40,590 nt of DNA from JBBSGD01 sp038254435 (lineage in GTDB: Bacteria > Actinomycetota > CADDZG01 > WHSQ01). The notes under the pieces were generated by a model. That model was not told the DNA's origin. It was given only the letters and a program-made list of their open reading frames with translations, and ran no database searches. The position numbers and the translations under genes were made by a program. The DNA lies in assembly GCA_038254435.1 (NCBI GenBank), contig JBBSGD010000016.1, positions 1-40,590 of the forward strand, in the 5' to 3' direction. Positions 7,854 to 16,705 of this stretch are shown here, in pieces. The stretch's first letter is position 1. Each line of letters starts with the position of its first letter.

Positions 7854-8608
7854 CCGTTGCCGAACGGCCCCTGGCCGCCGTGTGCGACGGGGTGGCCATC
7901 GGGGGCTCAGCATTCTTTCCCGACACCCCCCGAGCCGCTCTCGTTCTGCTCCACGGGATCCCGTCGGTGGCCCCGCCCGAGCCGGGCGACGACGGCTACC
8001 CGGGCCTCGCCCGCCGTCTTGCAGTCAAAGGATATGTGTGCGCCTGGGCGGACCTGCGCGCGGTGCGCACTACTCCCGGCGCTTTCTCGATAGAGGGTTG
8101 GGTCCGCGACGCGCGCGCCGTCATCGACGCGGTGAAGGCCCTCGCGGCCCCGAAGCAGCTTCCTCTCGCCGTGGTGGGGTCATCTGCCGGGGCAGTGGTG
8201 GCGCTCGAAGCAGTGAGCCGGGGAGCCGAGGTCGACGCGCTGGTGCTGCTCGCGGCCCCGGCAGCGTGGGTCTCGTTTGCCGGCGACCCTCGCGCGGGAG
8301 TGGAGCGCATCGTGACCGGCGCTGGGATGGCGGTTGCGCCCGAAGTCCTCGCCGACCCGCGCGCGTGGGCGGCCGAGTTCGATTCGGTCACTGCCGAGCG
8401 CGCGGTGCGCACGGTTGCGGCGCCGGTCCTCATCTTGCACGGGACGGCGGACGATGTCGTCCCGCCCGATCACGCAGCGCGCCTGGCGGCCGCGGCCCCA
8501 TGCGCCGAGGTGCGCATGCTCGAAGGAGCAGGCCACCAGCTGCGGCGCGACGAGCTCGCCCTCGACGCCGCGCTCAAGTGGCTCGACGGCGTCCTAGTCC
8601 GCCCGTGA
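7850..8608 (+). CDS. alpha/beta hydrolase (dienelactone hydrolase/esterase-like)
   Basis: A 252-residue alpha/beta hydrolase. It shows the oxyanion-region motif LLHGIPS, a nucleophile elbow G110-S-S112-A-G, an acid in HGTADDVVP and the catalytic His in GAGHQLRR. GTG 7850 overlaps the stop of the membrane protein gene (GTGA), indicating translational coupling. The compact size without a cap domain suggests a small esterase or peptidase-like enzyme. The substrate cannot be told from sequence. Confidence 0.85.
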   Translation: MTVAERPLAAVCDGVAIGGSAFFPDTPRAALVLLHGIPSVAPPEPGDDGYPGLARRLAVKGYVCAWADLRAVRTTPGAFSIEGWVRDARAVIDAVKALAAPKQLPLAVVGSSAGAVVALEAVSRGAEVDALVLLAAPAAWVSFAGDPRAGVERIVTGAGMAVAPEVLADPRAWAAEFDSVTAERAVRTVAAPVLILHGTADDVVPPDHAARLAAAAPCAEVRMLEGAGHQLRRDELALDAALKWLDGVLVRP

Positions 8609-8711
8609 CTGCCGCCCCCTTCGGGATCCCGGCGGGAGCTCTCCCATCCCCTGCCGGCCGGCGTGGGAATGTATCGTCCATACCCCCACTCCCGAGTTAC
8701 TAGGAGGCCCG

Positions 8712-10136
8712 GTGGCCGACAGCAAGAGCTCTTTCGATGTGGTCATCCTCGGTGGAGGAAACGCGGGGTACGCGGCGGCGTTTCGGGCCGGCGCACTCGG
8801 ACTTTCGGTGGCCATGGTCGAGAAAGACAAGGTCGGCGGCACGTGCCTGCACCGCGGCTGTATCCCCACCAAGGCCCTTCTGCATGCGGCCGACCTCGTG
8901 GACGAGATCCGCCACGCCGACCAGTTCGGCATCCTTACGCAAGAGCCACAAGTCGACTGGTCCAAGGTGCTCGAGTTCAAGGACGGGGTCGTTGCCCGTA
9001 TGTACAAGGGCCTTTCGGGGCTCGTCAAGAGCAAGAAGGGGATCGAGCTGATCGTCGGTGAGGGAAGCCTCGCCGGCAACAAGACGGTCACCGTCAAGAC
9101 CGGCGACGGCGAGCGAGCTCTCACCGCAGCCAAGGGCGTAGTGCTGGCATCCGGCTCCTACCCTCGTGACCTGCCGTTCATCGAGTCAGACGGCAATCGA
9201 GTCCATAACTCCGACCACGGTCTCGTCGCTCAGGACATCCCCGGTTCGGTGGTGATCGTCGGAGGTAATTACATAGGCCTCGAGTTTGCCAGTGTCTACC
9301 GTTCGCTCGGCTGCGACGTCGACGTAATCGAGATGTTGCCGAAGATAGCGCCGGCCGAGGACGAAGAGATCTCGGCTGCGCTGCTCAAGCTGCTCGAGAA
9401 GCGGGGCATCAACTTCCACCTCGGGGTCTCCGTCACCGGCGCAGAGGCGCACGACGATGGGGTCAAGGTAGCTTTCGAGAAGGACGGGAGCAAGGAAACC
9501 CTCCAGGCCGAGCGCATGTTCGTCGCCGTGGGCCGTGGCCCGCGCACCGATTCGATGGGCTTCGAGGAGGCCGGGGTAAAGCTCGATGGGGGCTACATCG
9601 TCACGGACCAGCACTTTCGTACCTCGCTCGAGGGTGTCTATGCAATCGGCGACGCGATAGTTGTGCCGGAAGCAAACTGGCCTCACCCTCAGCTTGCGCA
9701 CGTAGCGTTCGAAGAGGGCCAGAAGGTAGCGGAGTTGCTGGCCGGCGAGAGCCCCGCGCCCGTCGACTACCCCAACGTCCCGCACGTCATCTACTGCCAG
9801 CCCGAGGTGGCGGCGGTCGGGCTGACCGAAGGCAAGGCCACAGAAGCCGGATACGACGTCGTCACCGCCAAGTACCAGTGGCAGGCGAACGCGCGCGCTC
9901 TCATGCTGGGCGGAGGTCAGGGCTTCGTGAAGACGGTGGCCGACAAGAACGGCGCGGTGCTCGGCGTGCACATCGTTGGAGCACGTGCCTCCGACCTCAT
10001 CACCGAAGCGCAGCTCATTACCTCGTGGGAGGCTTACCCATCCGAGCTCGCCGAGCTGATGCATCCGCACCCGACCCTGTCCGAGGCACTGGGCGAGACT
10101 TTCCTGCATCTTGCGGGCAAGCCGCTGCACGGCTGA
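8712..10136 (+). CDS. lpdA: dihydrolipoyl dehydrogenase (E3)
   Basis: A 474-residue flavoprotein disulfide reductase, the E3 component that re-oxidises dihydrolipoamide on E2 with NAD+. It shows the FAD-binding GGGNAGYAAA, the redox disulfide Cys45-x4-Cys50 in GGTCLHRGCIPTK, the NAD-binding GGNYIGLEFASV, the second FAD motif VYAIGDA, and the C-terminal His-Glu pair in HPHPTLSEALGE, which serves the partner subunit of the homodimer. GTG 8712 follows AGGAGG by four bases. It lies about 4 kb upstream of the E2/E1 genes, separated by pyruvate kinase and an inverted gene, so it probably serves the branched-chain-type complex and perhaps other lipoyl systems from its own transcript. Confidence 0.95.
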   Translation: MADSKSSFDVVILGGGNAGYAAAFRAGALGLSVAMVEKDKVGGTCLHRGCIPTKALLHAADLVDEIRHADQFGILTQEPQVDWSKVLEFKDGVVARMYKGLSGLVKSKKGIELIVGEGSLAGNKTVTVKTGDGERALTAAKGVVLASGSYPRDLPFIESDGNRVHNSDHGLVAQDIPGSVVIVGGNYIGLEFASVYRSLGCDVDVIEMLPKIAPAEDEEISAALLKLLEKRGINFHLGVSVTGAEAHDDGVKVAFEKDGSKETLQAERMFVAVGRGPRTDSMGFEEAGVKLDGGYIVTDQHFRTSLEGVYAIGDAIVVPEANWPHPQLAHVAFEEGQKVAELLAGESPAPVDYPNVPHVIYCQPEVAAVGLTEGKATEAGYDVVTAKYQWQANARALMLGGGQGFVKTVADKNGAVLGVHIVGARASDLITEAQLITSWEAYPSELAELMHPHPTLSEALGETFLHLAGKPLHG

Positions 10137-10184
10137 TACGGACGGGGCTCTGTGGCAGGTAGCGGGATCCGGTTTGCCGGCAGG

Positions 10185-11612
10185 ATGATCGCCACCCGGA
10201 GAGCCAAGATCGTCGCGACGCGGGGCCCCGCGTCGCGCGACGACGTGACGCTCGGGGGGCTCATAGATGCCGGTGTGGACGTGGTGCGGGTGAACTTCGC
10301 GCACGACACGCTGGCAGCGCACGAGAAGGCGATCGCGGCGGCTCGCCGAGTCGCTGCCGAGCGCGGCAAGGTGCTGGGCGTTCTCATCGACCTGCCGGGT
10401 CCCAAGATGCGCACGGGTTTGCTGGCCGCGGACTGGGTGGGACTGGAGCCCGGACAGGACTTCGTCCTGCGCAAGTCGGACACGCCGGGCGATGAGTTCG
10501 GCGTGTCGACCTCGGTAGGAGAGCTTTCTTCCATGGTCGACAGGGGCGACGAGGTCTTTCTCGCCGACGGAGAGATCGTCTTGCTGGTGCATGCGATAAG
10601 GCATGGAGACGTCCACACCAAGGTTGTGCGGGGCGGAGTGCTGCGTTCACGAAAGGGCATGCACCTGCCGGGAGCGGAGCGGCGCGTACAGGCGTTCACC
10701 CCCCAAGACGAAAGGGCCCTGGCTCACGCAGTGAGGTTGAAAGCCGACTTCGTCGGCCTGTCCTTCGTGCGAGATCAAGACGACCTCGCACGAGCGCGTG
10801 TTGCAATCGCCGCCAGAAGACACAGACCCCACCTGATCGCCAAGGTCGAGACCGCCTCCGCCCTCAACTGCATCGAGGACATAGTGGCGGCCGCCGACGG
10901 AGTGATGGTGGCGCGCGGTGACCTCGGAATTCAAACTCCGCTCAAACAAGTGCCGCTCGTGCAGAAGCGCATCATCAGAGCCTGCAACGAGGCCGGCAAG
11001 CCCGTGATCACCGCGACCCAGATGCTCGAGTCGATGACACACTCGCCGCTTCCTACGCGCGCGGAGGTCGCCGACATTGCGAACGCCGTCCTCGACGGGA
11101 CCGACGCGCTGATGCTGTCCGAGGAGACGGCGGTCGGGGACTACCCGTCCGGAGCGGTGGCGACGATGGCGACCACCGCCGCAGCGGCCGAGGCATGGCC
11201 GCGCCGGCCCACGCTGCCTCTTCAGACGGCAGTGGGCGAGGACCGCATCTCGTGGGCGGTAGCGCACGCCGCCGTGCTCGCGGCGGAGGAGCTGTCTGTC
11301 GCCGCGATTCTGTGCCCCACCCGCAGTGGTGCGACGCCGCACAGGGTTGCGGCCTTCAGGCCGAGCATGCCGGTAATCGGGTTGTCGGACAGGCAGGCGA
11401 CCGTCGGGGTGCTGGCACTCGCGTGGGGGGTCACGCCCTTGCCCCGAGGAGTGCGCCCCGAGGCAAGGGACGCCAGCGAAGAGGTGAGGCGGACGGTGGC
11501 GGAAACGCTCGAGGCGGGCCTCGTGACGCGCGGGGACCTCATTGCGGTGGCGGCGGGGACGCCGGGCCGGCGCGCCGGCCACACGGATTTCCTGCGGATC
11601 GTGCGCGCCTGA
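10185..11612 (+). CDS. pyk: pyruvate kinase, divergent
   Basis: A 475-residue pyruvate kinase (phosphoenolpyruvate + ADP to pyruvate + ATP) from ATG 10185. GTG 10152 would add 11 residues but lies outside the family's usual start (family: xRxKIVATxGPAS; here MIATRRAKIVATRGPAS). Retained: Arg35 and Asn37, Asp69, the catalytic Lys and Mg ligand Glu in LIAKVE, the Mg ligand Asp in ARGDLG, and Thr in ATQMLESM. Unusual: the canonical NFSH is NFAH (Ala39 replaces a K+-ligand Ser), DTKGP is DLPGP, ARGDLGVEIP is ARGDLGIQTP, and LSGETA is LSEETA. It is probably active but with altered monovalent-cation or allosteric behaviour. The gene stands between lpdA and a convergent FG-GAP gene. Confidence 0.88.
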   Translation: MIATRRAKIVATRGPASRDDVTLGGLIDAGVDVVRVNFAHDTLAAHEKAIAAARRVAAERGKVLGVLIDLPGPKMRTGLLAADWVGLEPGQDFVLRKSDTPGDEFGVSTSVGELSSMVDRGDEVFLADGEIVLLVHAIRHGDVHTKVVRGGVLRSRKGMHLPGAERRVQAFTPQDERALAHAVRLKADFVGLSFVRDQDDLARARVAIAARRHRPHLIAKVETASALNCIEDIVAAADGVMVARGDLGIQTPLKQVPLVQKRIIRACNEAGKPVITATQMLESMTHSPLPTRAEVADIANAVLDGTDALMLSEETAVGDYPSGAVATMATTAAAAEAWPRRPTLPLQTAVGEDRISWAVAHAAVLAAEELSVAAILCPTRSGATPHRVAAFRPSMPVIGLSDRQATVGVLALAWGVTPLPRGVRPEARDASEEVRRTVAETLEAGLVTRGDLIAVAAGTPGRRAGHTDFLRIVRA

Positions 11613-11666
11613 CCGCCGGGCGTGGCGCGTGCCCTGCCGACGGGTTGCACTCCCGAGCCCGAGCTA

Positions 11667-12947
11667 CTACGGCAGGAGTCTATCTGTCCATAGCTGAACG
11701 GGACCGGGCTTGCGCTTGTCGCCATTTGTGACGACGAAGTCGGCATTCCCGTCCCGGTTGTAGTCGACTGCTGCTACGTCGTCTCCCGAGCCTGATGTGG
11801 TGCCCATGTTGATCTTGTCGAAGGTGAGGCCGAGGCCTTGCATGACGAGGTAGTCGGGGTCGTCCTTGACGACACCTTTTTGCGCCACCACGAAGATGTC
11901 GTCGAGACGATCTCCATTGAAGTCACCCGTGGCCAGGCTCTCTCCCTCGGTGAGGGCGAAGGAGTACGGCGTCGACGACCACGCAGCCGAGTTGGAGGGG
12001 CGAGTAGACACCTTGAGCACGCGGGCTCCGAGGCGTATCAGCTCGTAGACGCCGTCGTGATTGAGATCGACGATGGCGGCATCGCGAACCGCCGACATGG
12101 TTGCGTCCATCCCTATTTGAACCGGCGTGAATCTCTGGGTGGGAAAGTCGTTGCGGTAGAGGGTCAGCTTCCGTTCCCCGCACACGAGCAAATCCTGATC
12201 GCCGTCTTGGTCGTAGTCCACTGCCTGGGCACAGGAGGCGGAATCCTTGCGGGCCCCGTCGAGGACGTTGAGTCCATAGGTGGGAGCGCTTCTGAACGCA
12301 AAGGGTGTCGCTCCGCCCGGGCCTTGATTGATTCGCAGCTCGTTGGGGAAAGTGTCGCCCGGGTAATAAGAGGGGCTCGTCGGATCCCATGGCACGCTCA
12401 GTCCGTAGTATCTGGTGAAATAGAGATCGGGGTTGCCGTCCATGTTGGCGTCGATGAACGTCACGTAGCGATAGCGCCCGTGCGTGTTGGTGTTGAGCCC
12501 AAGCGCTCCTGCGACGTTGGTAAAGCTGCCGTCGGCGTTTTGCCTCCACAGCTCGTTCTTGGAGCTTTGACCAAATCCGATGGCACAGGCGAGGTCGGGG
12601 CGGTTGTCGTTGTTGTAGTCGCCCCACGCACAACCGTGCTTGTCGCTTCGACCCGTCGCCGCTCTCGGGTTGACGTAGGACGCACCGAGCTGATCGCGCC
12701 ACAAGGTCGAGGCGGGGAGGTTGTTCAACCCCGCCTGAGGGTCGTGATGAACCAAGAACAAGTCGTCGGGGTACTGTCCGGCCCAGTCGTTGTTGTAGTC
12801 GACCGGATTGACCGAGAACGTACGAGTGAACTCATAGATGCCTGCCTGACTTGCGACATCCACTGGGTTGACGCCGATCGCAGCTCCAGCGGGTGTCGCC
12901 GTCAGAGCGAGCACGGCAACGCCCAGCGCCAAGAAACGCTTCTTCAC
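11667..12947 (-). CDS. secreted FG-GAP/VCBS beta-propeller-like repeat protein
   Basis: A 426-residue protein on the minus strand. GTG 12947 is chosen because AGGGAGG lies six bases upstream and the protein then opens with a Sec signal peptide (KKRFLALGVAVLALTATPAGA). The mature part contains about seven FG-GAP-like units, each with an Asp-rich calcium-type loop: DYNNDWAGQYPDDLF, GDYNNDNRPDL, DANMDGNPDLY, DYDQDGDQDLL, DLNHDGVYEL, GDFNGDRLDDIF and DYNRDGNADF. Such repeats form integrin-alpha-like propellers used in extracellular binding. There is no anchor or catalytic domain, so it is probably exported as a free or cell-associated binding protein. It is the only gene on the minus strand within the first 29 kb. 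The ligand is unknown. Confidence 0.82.
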   Translation of the reverse strand: MKKRFLALGVAVLALTATPAGAAIGVNPVDVASQAGIYEFTRTFSVNPVDYNNDWAGQYPDDLFLVHHDPQAGLNNLPASTLWRDQLGASYVNPRAATGRSDKHGCAWGDYNNDNRPDLACAIGFGQSSKNELWRQNADGSFTNVAGALGLNTNTHGRYRYVTFIDANMDGNPDLYFTRYYGLSVPWDPTSPSYYPGDTFPNELRINQGPGGATPFAFRSAPTYGLNVLDGARKDSASCAQAVDYDQDGDQDLLVCGERKLTLYRNDFPTQRFTPVQIGMDATMSAVRDAAIVDLNHDGVYELIRLGARVLKVSTRPSNSAAWSSTPYSFALTEGESLATGDFNGDRLDDIFVVAQKGVVKDDPDYLVMQGLGLTFDKINMGTTSGSGDDVAAVDYNRDGNADFVVTNGDKRKPGPVQLWTDRLLP

Positions 12948-13362
12948 TTTATTCCTCCCTCGTGAGCGCCTCCGCACCGCAAACGTTATATAAACAACCA
13001 TGGGATAAACACCCAGTTGAGTGAAATTGAGCCCCTGAAGGGCAAGTTCTTGCCACGCGCGGGCCGTGGCGCTCTTACCGAATCTTCCCAGGCCGATGCC
13101 GCCGCCGGCCTGCGTCACTCACGGTGCCCGTCCCCGCAGAAGCCCGCGGATCCGCCGGGCGAGTCGCATCGCCGTTGCTTCCACTCCCGCCTGCGAAGCG
13201 GCGCACGTTGACAAATGTGATGCCGGCCGTCGGGTAATCTCAAAAGGTGCCGTGGGCGGAGGTGCCCGGCCTTGCCCGGAGGTGAATCTCCACGACGACA
13301 GCCCCCGCCGCGGCAGCACGCGCACACGAGCTCAATGTTGCTCTAATGGGAGGGTCGGCCGC
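12948..13362. promoter_or_regulatory. divergent intergenic region between the FG-GAP gene and the E2 operon
   Basis: This 415-base stretch has no convincing gene. Toward the FG-GAP gene (minus strand) there is an AT-rich tract with a candidate -10 TATAAC (complement of 12985-12990). Toward the E2 gene there is TTGACA at 13208-13213 and TAATCT at 13235-13240; the 21-base spacing is long, so this promoter is weakly supported. The last part is GC-rich leader ending in the ribosome binding site GGGAGG (13350-13355 region) before ATG 13363. Confidence 0.35.
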
Positions 13363-14856
13363 ATGGCAACCGAGATCAAGATGCCTCAGCTGGGTGAGTC
13401 CGTGGTCGAAGGGACCATCACGAAGTGGCTGAAGCAAGAGGGCGACAGCGTCGAAGAAGACGAGCTCCTCGTGGAGATCTCGACCGACAAGGTCGACTCC
13501 GAGGTTCCCTCGTCGGCGACCGGGAAGATCCAGAAGATTCTCGTCCAGGAGGGCGACACGGTGGAGGTCGGCAAGCCCATCGCCGTGATCGGTGAGGGAG
13601 CCGCCGACGGCTCATCCGAGCCCGAACCACAGGACGAGGACACGTCCGATTCGGCGGCCGAGGCGGAAGCCAAGCAGGACACCGCGGCGGCCGAAGAAGC
13701 CGCCGAGGAGCACGGTGAGACCGCCGCTGAGGGCGGGGGCGACAAGGACGCCTCCGAGGCGCAGGCGGCGGAGCCGGAGTCCGAGGCGCAGACGCCGGAG
13801 CCGGAGCCGGAGTCCGAGGCGCACGAGCCCGAGGCGCAGGAGCCCGAGCCTGGCGGCGAGGCAAAGCAGACGTCCGCACCGTCGCGCGGGGCCACCCGGA
13901 AAGGTGCCGGCGACACCTCCAAGCGCGGAATCATTTCTCCGCTCGTCCGCCGCCTGGCCGACGAGCACGGAGTCAGCCTCGACGAGGTGGAGGGCAGCGG
14001 CACGGGCGGGCGCATCCGCAAGCAGGACGTGCTTGCCTACGTCGAGTCGGGGGAGGCTCCGGCCGCCGCGACCGGGCAGCAACCCGACGCTGCGGCCACG
14101 GCGCCTTCCGCCGCGCTCGCCCCGCGCAAGGCCGGCGAGCGCGAGGAGCTGGTCCCCTGGACCAACGTCCGCAAGCGCACTGCCGAGCACATGATTGCCT
14201 CTCATCTCGAAACTGCGCGAGCGTGGAACGCGGTGCAGGTGGACTGGACGGACGCAGTCGGGTTGCGCACCGCCGCCAAGGAGGAGTTCAAGCGGCGAGA
14301 GGGCTTCAACCTCACCTACATGCCCTTCCTGGCCAAGTCGCTATGCGAAACCCTGCTCGACATGCCCGAGGTGAACGCTACCTACGACGAGGAGCAGGGC
14401 GGCAACGTAGTCAAGCACTACGTCAACCTCGGCATCGCGGTGGCCCTGGACGGGGGCGGACTCATAGTCCCGGTCATCAAGGGCGCGGACGAGAAGAACC
14501 TCGTAGGGCTCGCCCGGTCGATCAACGACGTAGCTACGCGGGCCCGCTCCAAGAAGCTCTCGCCCGATGATCTGTCCGGCGGCAGCTTTTCCATCACCAA
14601 CCCGGGGCCGTTCGGGTCGGTTGTCTCGGTCCCGATCATCCCCCGCGGGCAGGCCGCGATCCTGGGCTTCGAGGCGATCGGCAAGAACGTCGTCGTGACC
14701 GGCGACGACGCCATCGCCATCCGCTCCACCGGCTTCTTGTCGCTGTCGTGGGACCACCGCGCCATCGACGGCGCCGAGGCGGCGCGCTTCCTCGCCGCCC
14801 TCAAGGACCGCATCGAGTCGACGGACTTCTCGGGAGACCTGGCTCAGTACGTATGA
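13363..14856 (+). CDS. bkdC: dihydrolipoamide acyltransferase (E2) of a 2-oxoacid dehydrogenase complex
   Basis: A 497-residue E2 that moves the acyl group from lipoamide to CoA. Domains in order: one lipoyl domain (about 1-78) with lipoylated Lys43 in EISTDKVDSE; a long acidic linker rich in Glu, Ala and Pro (about 80-170); a peripheral subunit-binding domain (about 188-225, ISPLVRRLADEHGVSL); a second Ala/Pro linker; and the catalytic domain with His and Asp in the DHRAIDG motif near the C-terminus. ATG 13363 follows a GGGAGG site. The stop overlaps lipB (ATGA). The downstream E1 pair is of branched-chain type, so I assign this to a branched-chain 2-oxoacid dehydrogenase; a pyruvate or mixed specificity is not excluded. 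Confidence 0.9.
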   Translation: MATEIKMPQLGESVVEGTITKWLKQEGDSVEEDELLVEISTDKVDSEVPSSATGKIQKILVQEGDTVEVGKPIAVIGEGAADGSSEPEPQDEDTSDSAAEAEAKQDTAAAEEAAEEHGETAAEGGGDKDASEAQAAEPESEAQTPEPEPESEAHEPEAQEPEPGGEAKQTSAPSRGATRKGAGDTSKRGIISPLVRRLADEHGVSLDEVEGSGTGGRIRKQDVLAYVESGEAPAAATGQQPDAAATAPSAALAPRKAGEREELVPWTNVRKRTAEHMIASHLETARAWNAVQVDWTDAVGLRTAAKEEFKRREGFNLTYMPFLAKSLCETLLDMPEVNATYDEEQGGNVVKHYVNLGIAVALDGGGLIVPVIKGADEKNLVGLARSINDVATRARSKKLSPDDLSGGSFSITNPGPFGSVVSVPIIPRGQAAILGFEAIGKNVVVTGDDAIAIRSTGFLSLSWDHRAIDGAEAARFLAALKDRIESTDFSGDLAQYV

Positions 14857-15626
14857 GGAAGCTGCGAGCCGCCTGGCTGGGGCGTGTCGAGTACAGCGCC
14901 GCGTGGGAGTGGCAACGCGAGCTCTTTGCCGCGCGCCTGGCCGGGCACGTGCCCGACACCGCTCTGCTGCTCGAGCACCCGCCGACGTACACGCTGGGGC
15001 GCCGCACTAGGCCGCGCGACCTCCTCTACGGCGAAGACGAGCTGCGCGCCCGCGGGATCGAGGTCTTCGAGGTCGACCGTGGGGGGCGGGCAACCTGCCA
15101 CGCTCCGGGACAGCTCGTCGGCTACCCGATCATGGCACTGGGGGACCGCTATGACGTGCTTGGCTACCTCAGGCGCCTCGAGAATGCCCTCATTGCGACG
15201 GCGGCAGATTACGGAGTGACGGCAGCACGCGACCCCGAGCACACCGGAGTTTGGGTAGGTTCCGACAAGCTCTGTGCCATCGGAGTGAAGATCACACGCG
15301 GCATCACGATGCACGGGTTCGCGCTCAACGTGGCCACCGATCTCGGCTACTTCGCAGGCATCGTGCCGTGCGGCATCAAGGGTCGCTGGGTCACCTCGAT
15401 CGCGCACGAGACCGGTGAGCGTCCCGGCTTGCACGAGGTCGCGGCGCGCGCTGCCCACCACCTTGCCGCGGCGTTCGGCTCGCCGCTCGAGTGGGTGCCC
15501 GGCGCGGCAATCGAGCGCTCCCCGGCCCCCGACGTGCTCGAGGTGCACGCCGGAGCCGGGGAGATCGTGACGCCGGATTGCGCGCTGCAAGCTGCCGGCA
15601 CCGAAAAGGTTCAGGGCAGGGTTTAG
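14853..15626 (+). CDS. lipB: octanoyl-[acyl-carrier-protein]:protein octanoyltransferase
   Basis: A 257-residue LipB, which transfers octanoyl from acyl carrier protein to the lipoyl-domain lysine, the first step of lipoate biosynthesis. The acyl-enzyme Cys173 in IVPCGIKGRWVTSI and the paired Lys146 in AIGVKI are both present, as is the motif RGGRATCHAPGQLVGYP (family consensus RGGQ-TYHGPGQLV-YP, here slightly changed). ATG 14853 overlaps the E2 stop, so the ligase and its substrate protein are translationally coupled. The last 45 residues or so extend beyond the conserved core. LipA is encoded 2 kb downstream in the same cluster. Confidence 0.93.
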   Translation: MRKLRAAWLGRVEYSAAWEWQRELFAARLAGHVPDTALLLEHPPTYTLGRRTRPRDLLYGEDELRARGIEVFEVDRGGRATCHAPGQLVGYPIMALGDRYDVLGYLRRLENALIATAADYGVTAARDPEHTGVWVGSDKLCAIGVKITRGITMHGFALNVATDLGYFAGIVPCGIKGRWVTSIAHETGERPGLHEVAARAAHHLAAAFGSPLEWVPGAAIERSPAPDVLEVHAGAGEIVTPDCALQAAGTEKVQGRV

Positions 15627-15635
15627 CCTGCCGGC

Positions 15636-15680
15636 CTCGGCCGCACGGACGCAAGGGGCTCGGCCGCACGACGCAGGGGA
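15636..15680 (+). repeat. imperfect tandem direct repeat before the E1-alpha gene
   Basis: Two copies of CTCGGCCGCACG followed by (G)ACGCAGGGG-like sequence occur at 15636-15658 and 15659-15680, differing by one inserted base and one extra A. They fill the gap between the lipB stop and the E1-alpha ribosome binding site. This may be a simple duplication or a pair of binding sites. Confidence 0.55.
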
Positions 15681-15697
15681 TGGAGGAGGAAGGGTTG

Positions 15698-16705
15698 ATG
15701 GCGGAAGCAAAGGATCGTCACACCGATCTCGGCCTCAAGGAAGAGGACTTGATCGCCATGTACCGGCTCATGCTGCTCGGTCGCTACTGCGACGATCGTC
15801 AGTGGGCGCTGAACCGTATGGGAAAGGCACCGTTCGTGGTGCCGGTATCCGGGCACGAGGGCGCTCAGGTCGGCTCGGCATGGGCGTTCGAGCGCGGCAA
15901 GGATGTCTTCTGCCCCTACTACCGCGACATGGCGCTCGTGCTGGCGGCAGGTTTCTCGCCCACGGATGTCTTCCTCGGTCTCTTTGGCAAGAAGGACGAT
16001 CCTTCTTCGGGCGGTCGTCAAATGCCGGCGCACTGGGGCTCGGCCAAGCACAACATAATCTCGGGCTCCTCTCCCATCGCAACGCAGGTGCTGCACGCGG
16101 CCGGAATCGCCCTCGCCAAGAAGATCAAGCACGAGGATGCAGTGGTTGGAACCTGGTTCGGAGAAGGCGGAACGTCCGAGGGCGACTGGCACGGCGCGAT
16201 GAACTTCGCGGGCATCCACAAGCTCCCCGTGATCTTCATCTGCGAGAACAACCAGTACGCCATTAGCGTGCACGAGAGCAAGCAGGTGGCCGGCCGGGTC
16301 TACAGGCGGGCAAAGGGCTATGGTTTTCCCGGAGTGGAAGGCGACGGCAACGACGTGCTCGAGTCCTACAGGCTGACGCGCCAAGCGGTTGAGCGAGCTC
16401 GTGCGGGTGACGGCCCCACCCTCATCGAGCTGCGCACGTACCGCTTCTACTCGCACACCTCCGACGACGACGACCGCACCTACCGGACGCGTGAGGAGGT
16501 CGACAAGGCGCGTAAGAAGGATCCCATCCTCAAGCACGAGAAGTACCTGGCGGGGCACGGAATCCTCGACGACAGGAGAATCGACGAGATGCGTGAGTCG
16601 GCCAAGGCCGATGTCGCTCGCGGCGTGCAGGAAGCCCAGGACGCCGACTTTCCCGATCCGGCTACGGCCGCCCAGCACGTCTACGCCAACCTGGAGGTGC
16701 AGTGA
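15698..16705 (+). CDS. bkdA: branched-chain-type 2-oxoacid dehydrogenase E1 alpha subunit
   Basis: A 335-residue thiamine-diphosphate-dependent E1 alpha, which decarboxylates the 2-oxoacid and acylates lipoamide on E2 together with E1 beta. The ThDP/Mg motif reads GEGGTSEGDW and ends in CENN about 30 residues later. FVVPVSGHEGAQVGSAWAF, DDPSSGGRQMP and the C-terminal SHTSDDDDRTYR loop are characteristic of branched-chain 2-oxoacid dehydrogenases rather than pyruvate dehydrogenase E1 alpha. ATG 15698 is preferred because GGAGGAAGG ends about five bases upstream; ATG 15680 in frame is an alternative. The stop overlaps the E1 beta start. Confidence 0.92.
   Translation: MAEAKDRHTDLGLKEEDLIAMYRLMLLGRYCDDRQWALNRMGKAPFVVPVSGHEGAQVGSAWAFERGKDVFCPYYRDMALVLAAGFSPTDVFLGLFGKKDDPSSGGRQMPAHWGSAKHNIISGSSPIATQVLHAAGIALAKKIKHEDAVVGTWFGEGGTSEGDWHGAMNFAGIHKLPVIFICENNQYAISVHESKQVAGRVYRRAKGYGFPGVEGDGNDVLESYRLTRQAVERARAGDGPTLIELRTYRFYSHTSDDDDRTYRTREEVDKARKKDPILKHEKYLAGHGILDDRRIDEMRESAKADVARGVQEAQDADFPDPATAAQHVYANLEVQ

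Noticed and set aside
6669..7913. Minus-strand frame of 414 codons spanning the molybdoenzyme and two following genes
   Set aside because: It crosses several well-supported genes and has Arg/Pro/His-rich shadow composition typical of antisense frames in GC-rich DNA.
11838..12965. Long open frame of 375 codons on the + strand opposite the FG-GAP gene
   Set aside because: It is the antisense of a gene with signal peptide, repeats and a good ribosome binding site. Its translation is low-complexity Val/Gly/Arg sequence without domains.
13208..13240. TTGACA/TAATCT as a standard sigma-70 promoter for the E2 operon
   Set aside because: The spacer is 21 bases, outside the usual 16-19, so it is mentioned only as a weak candidate within the intergenic entry.
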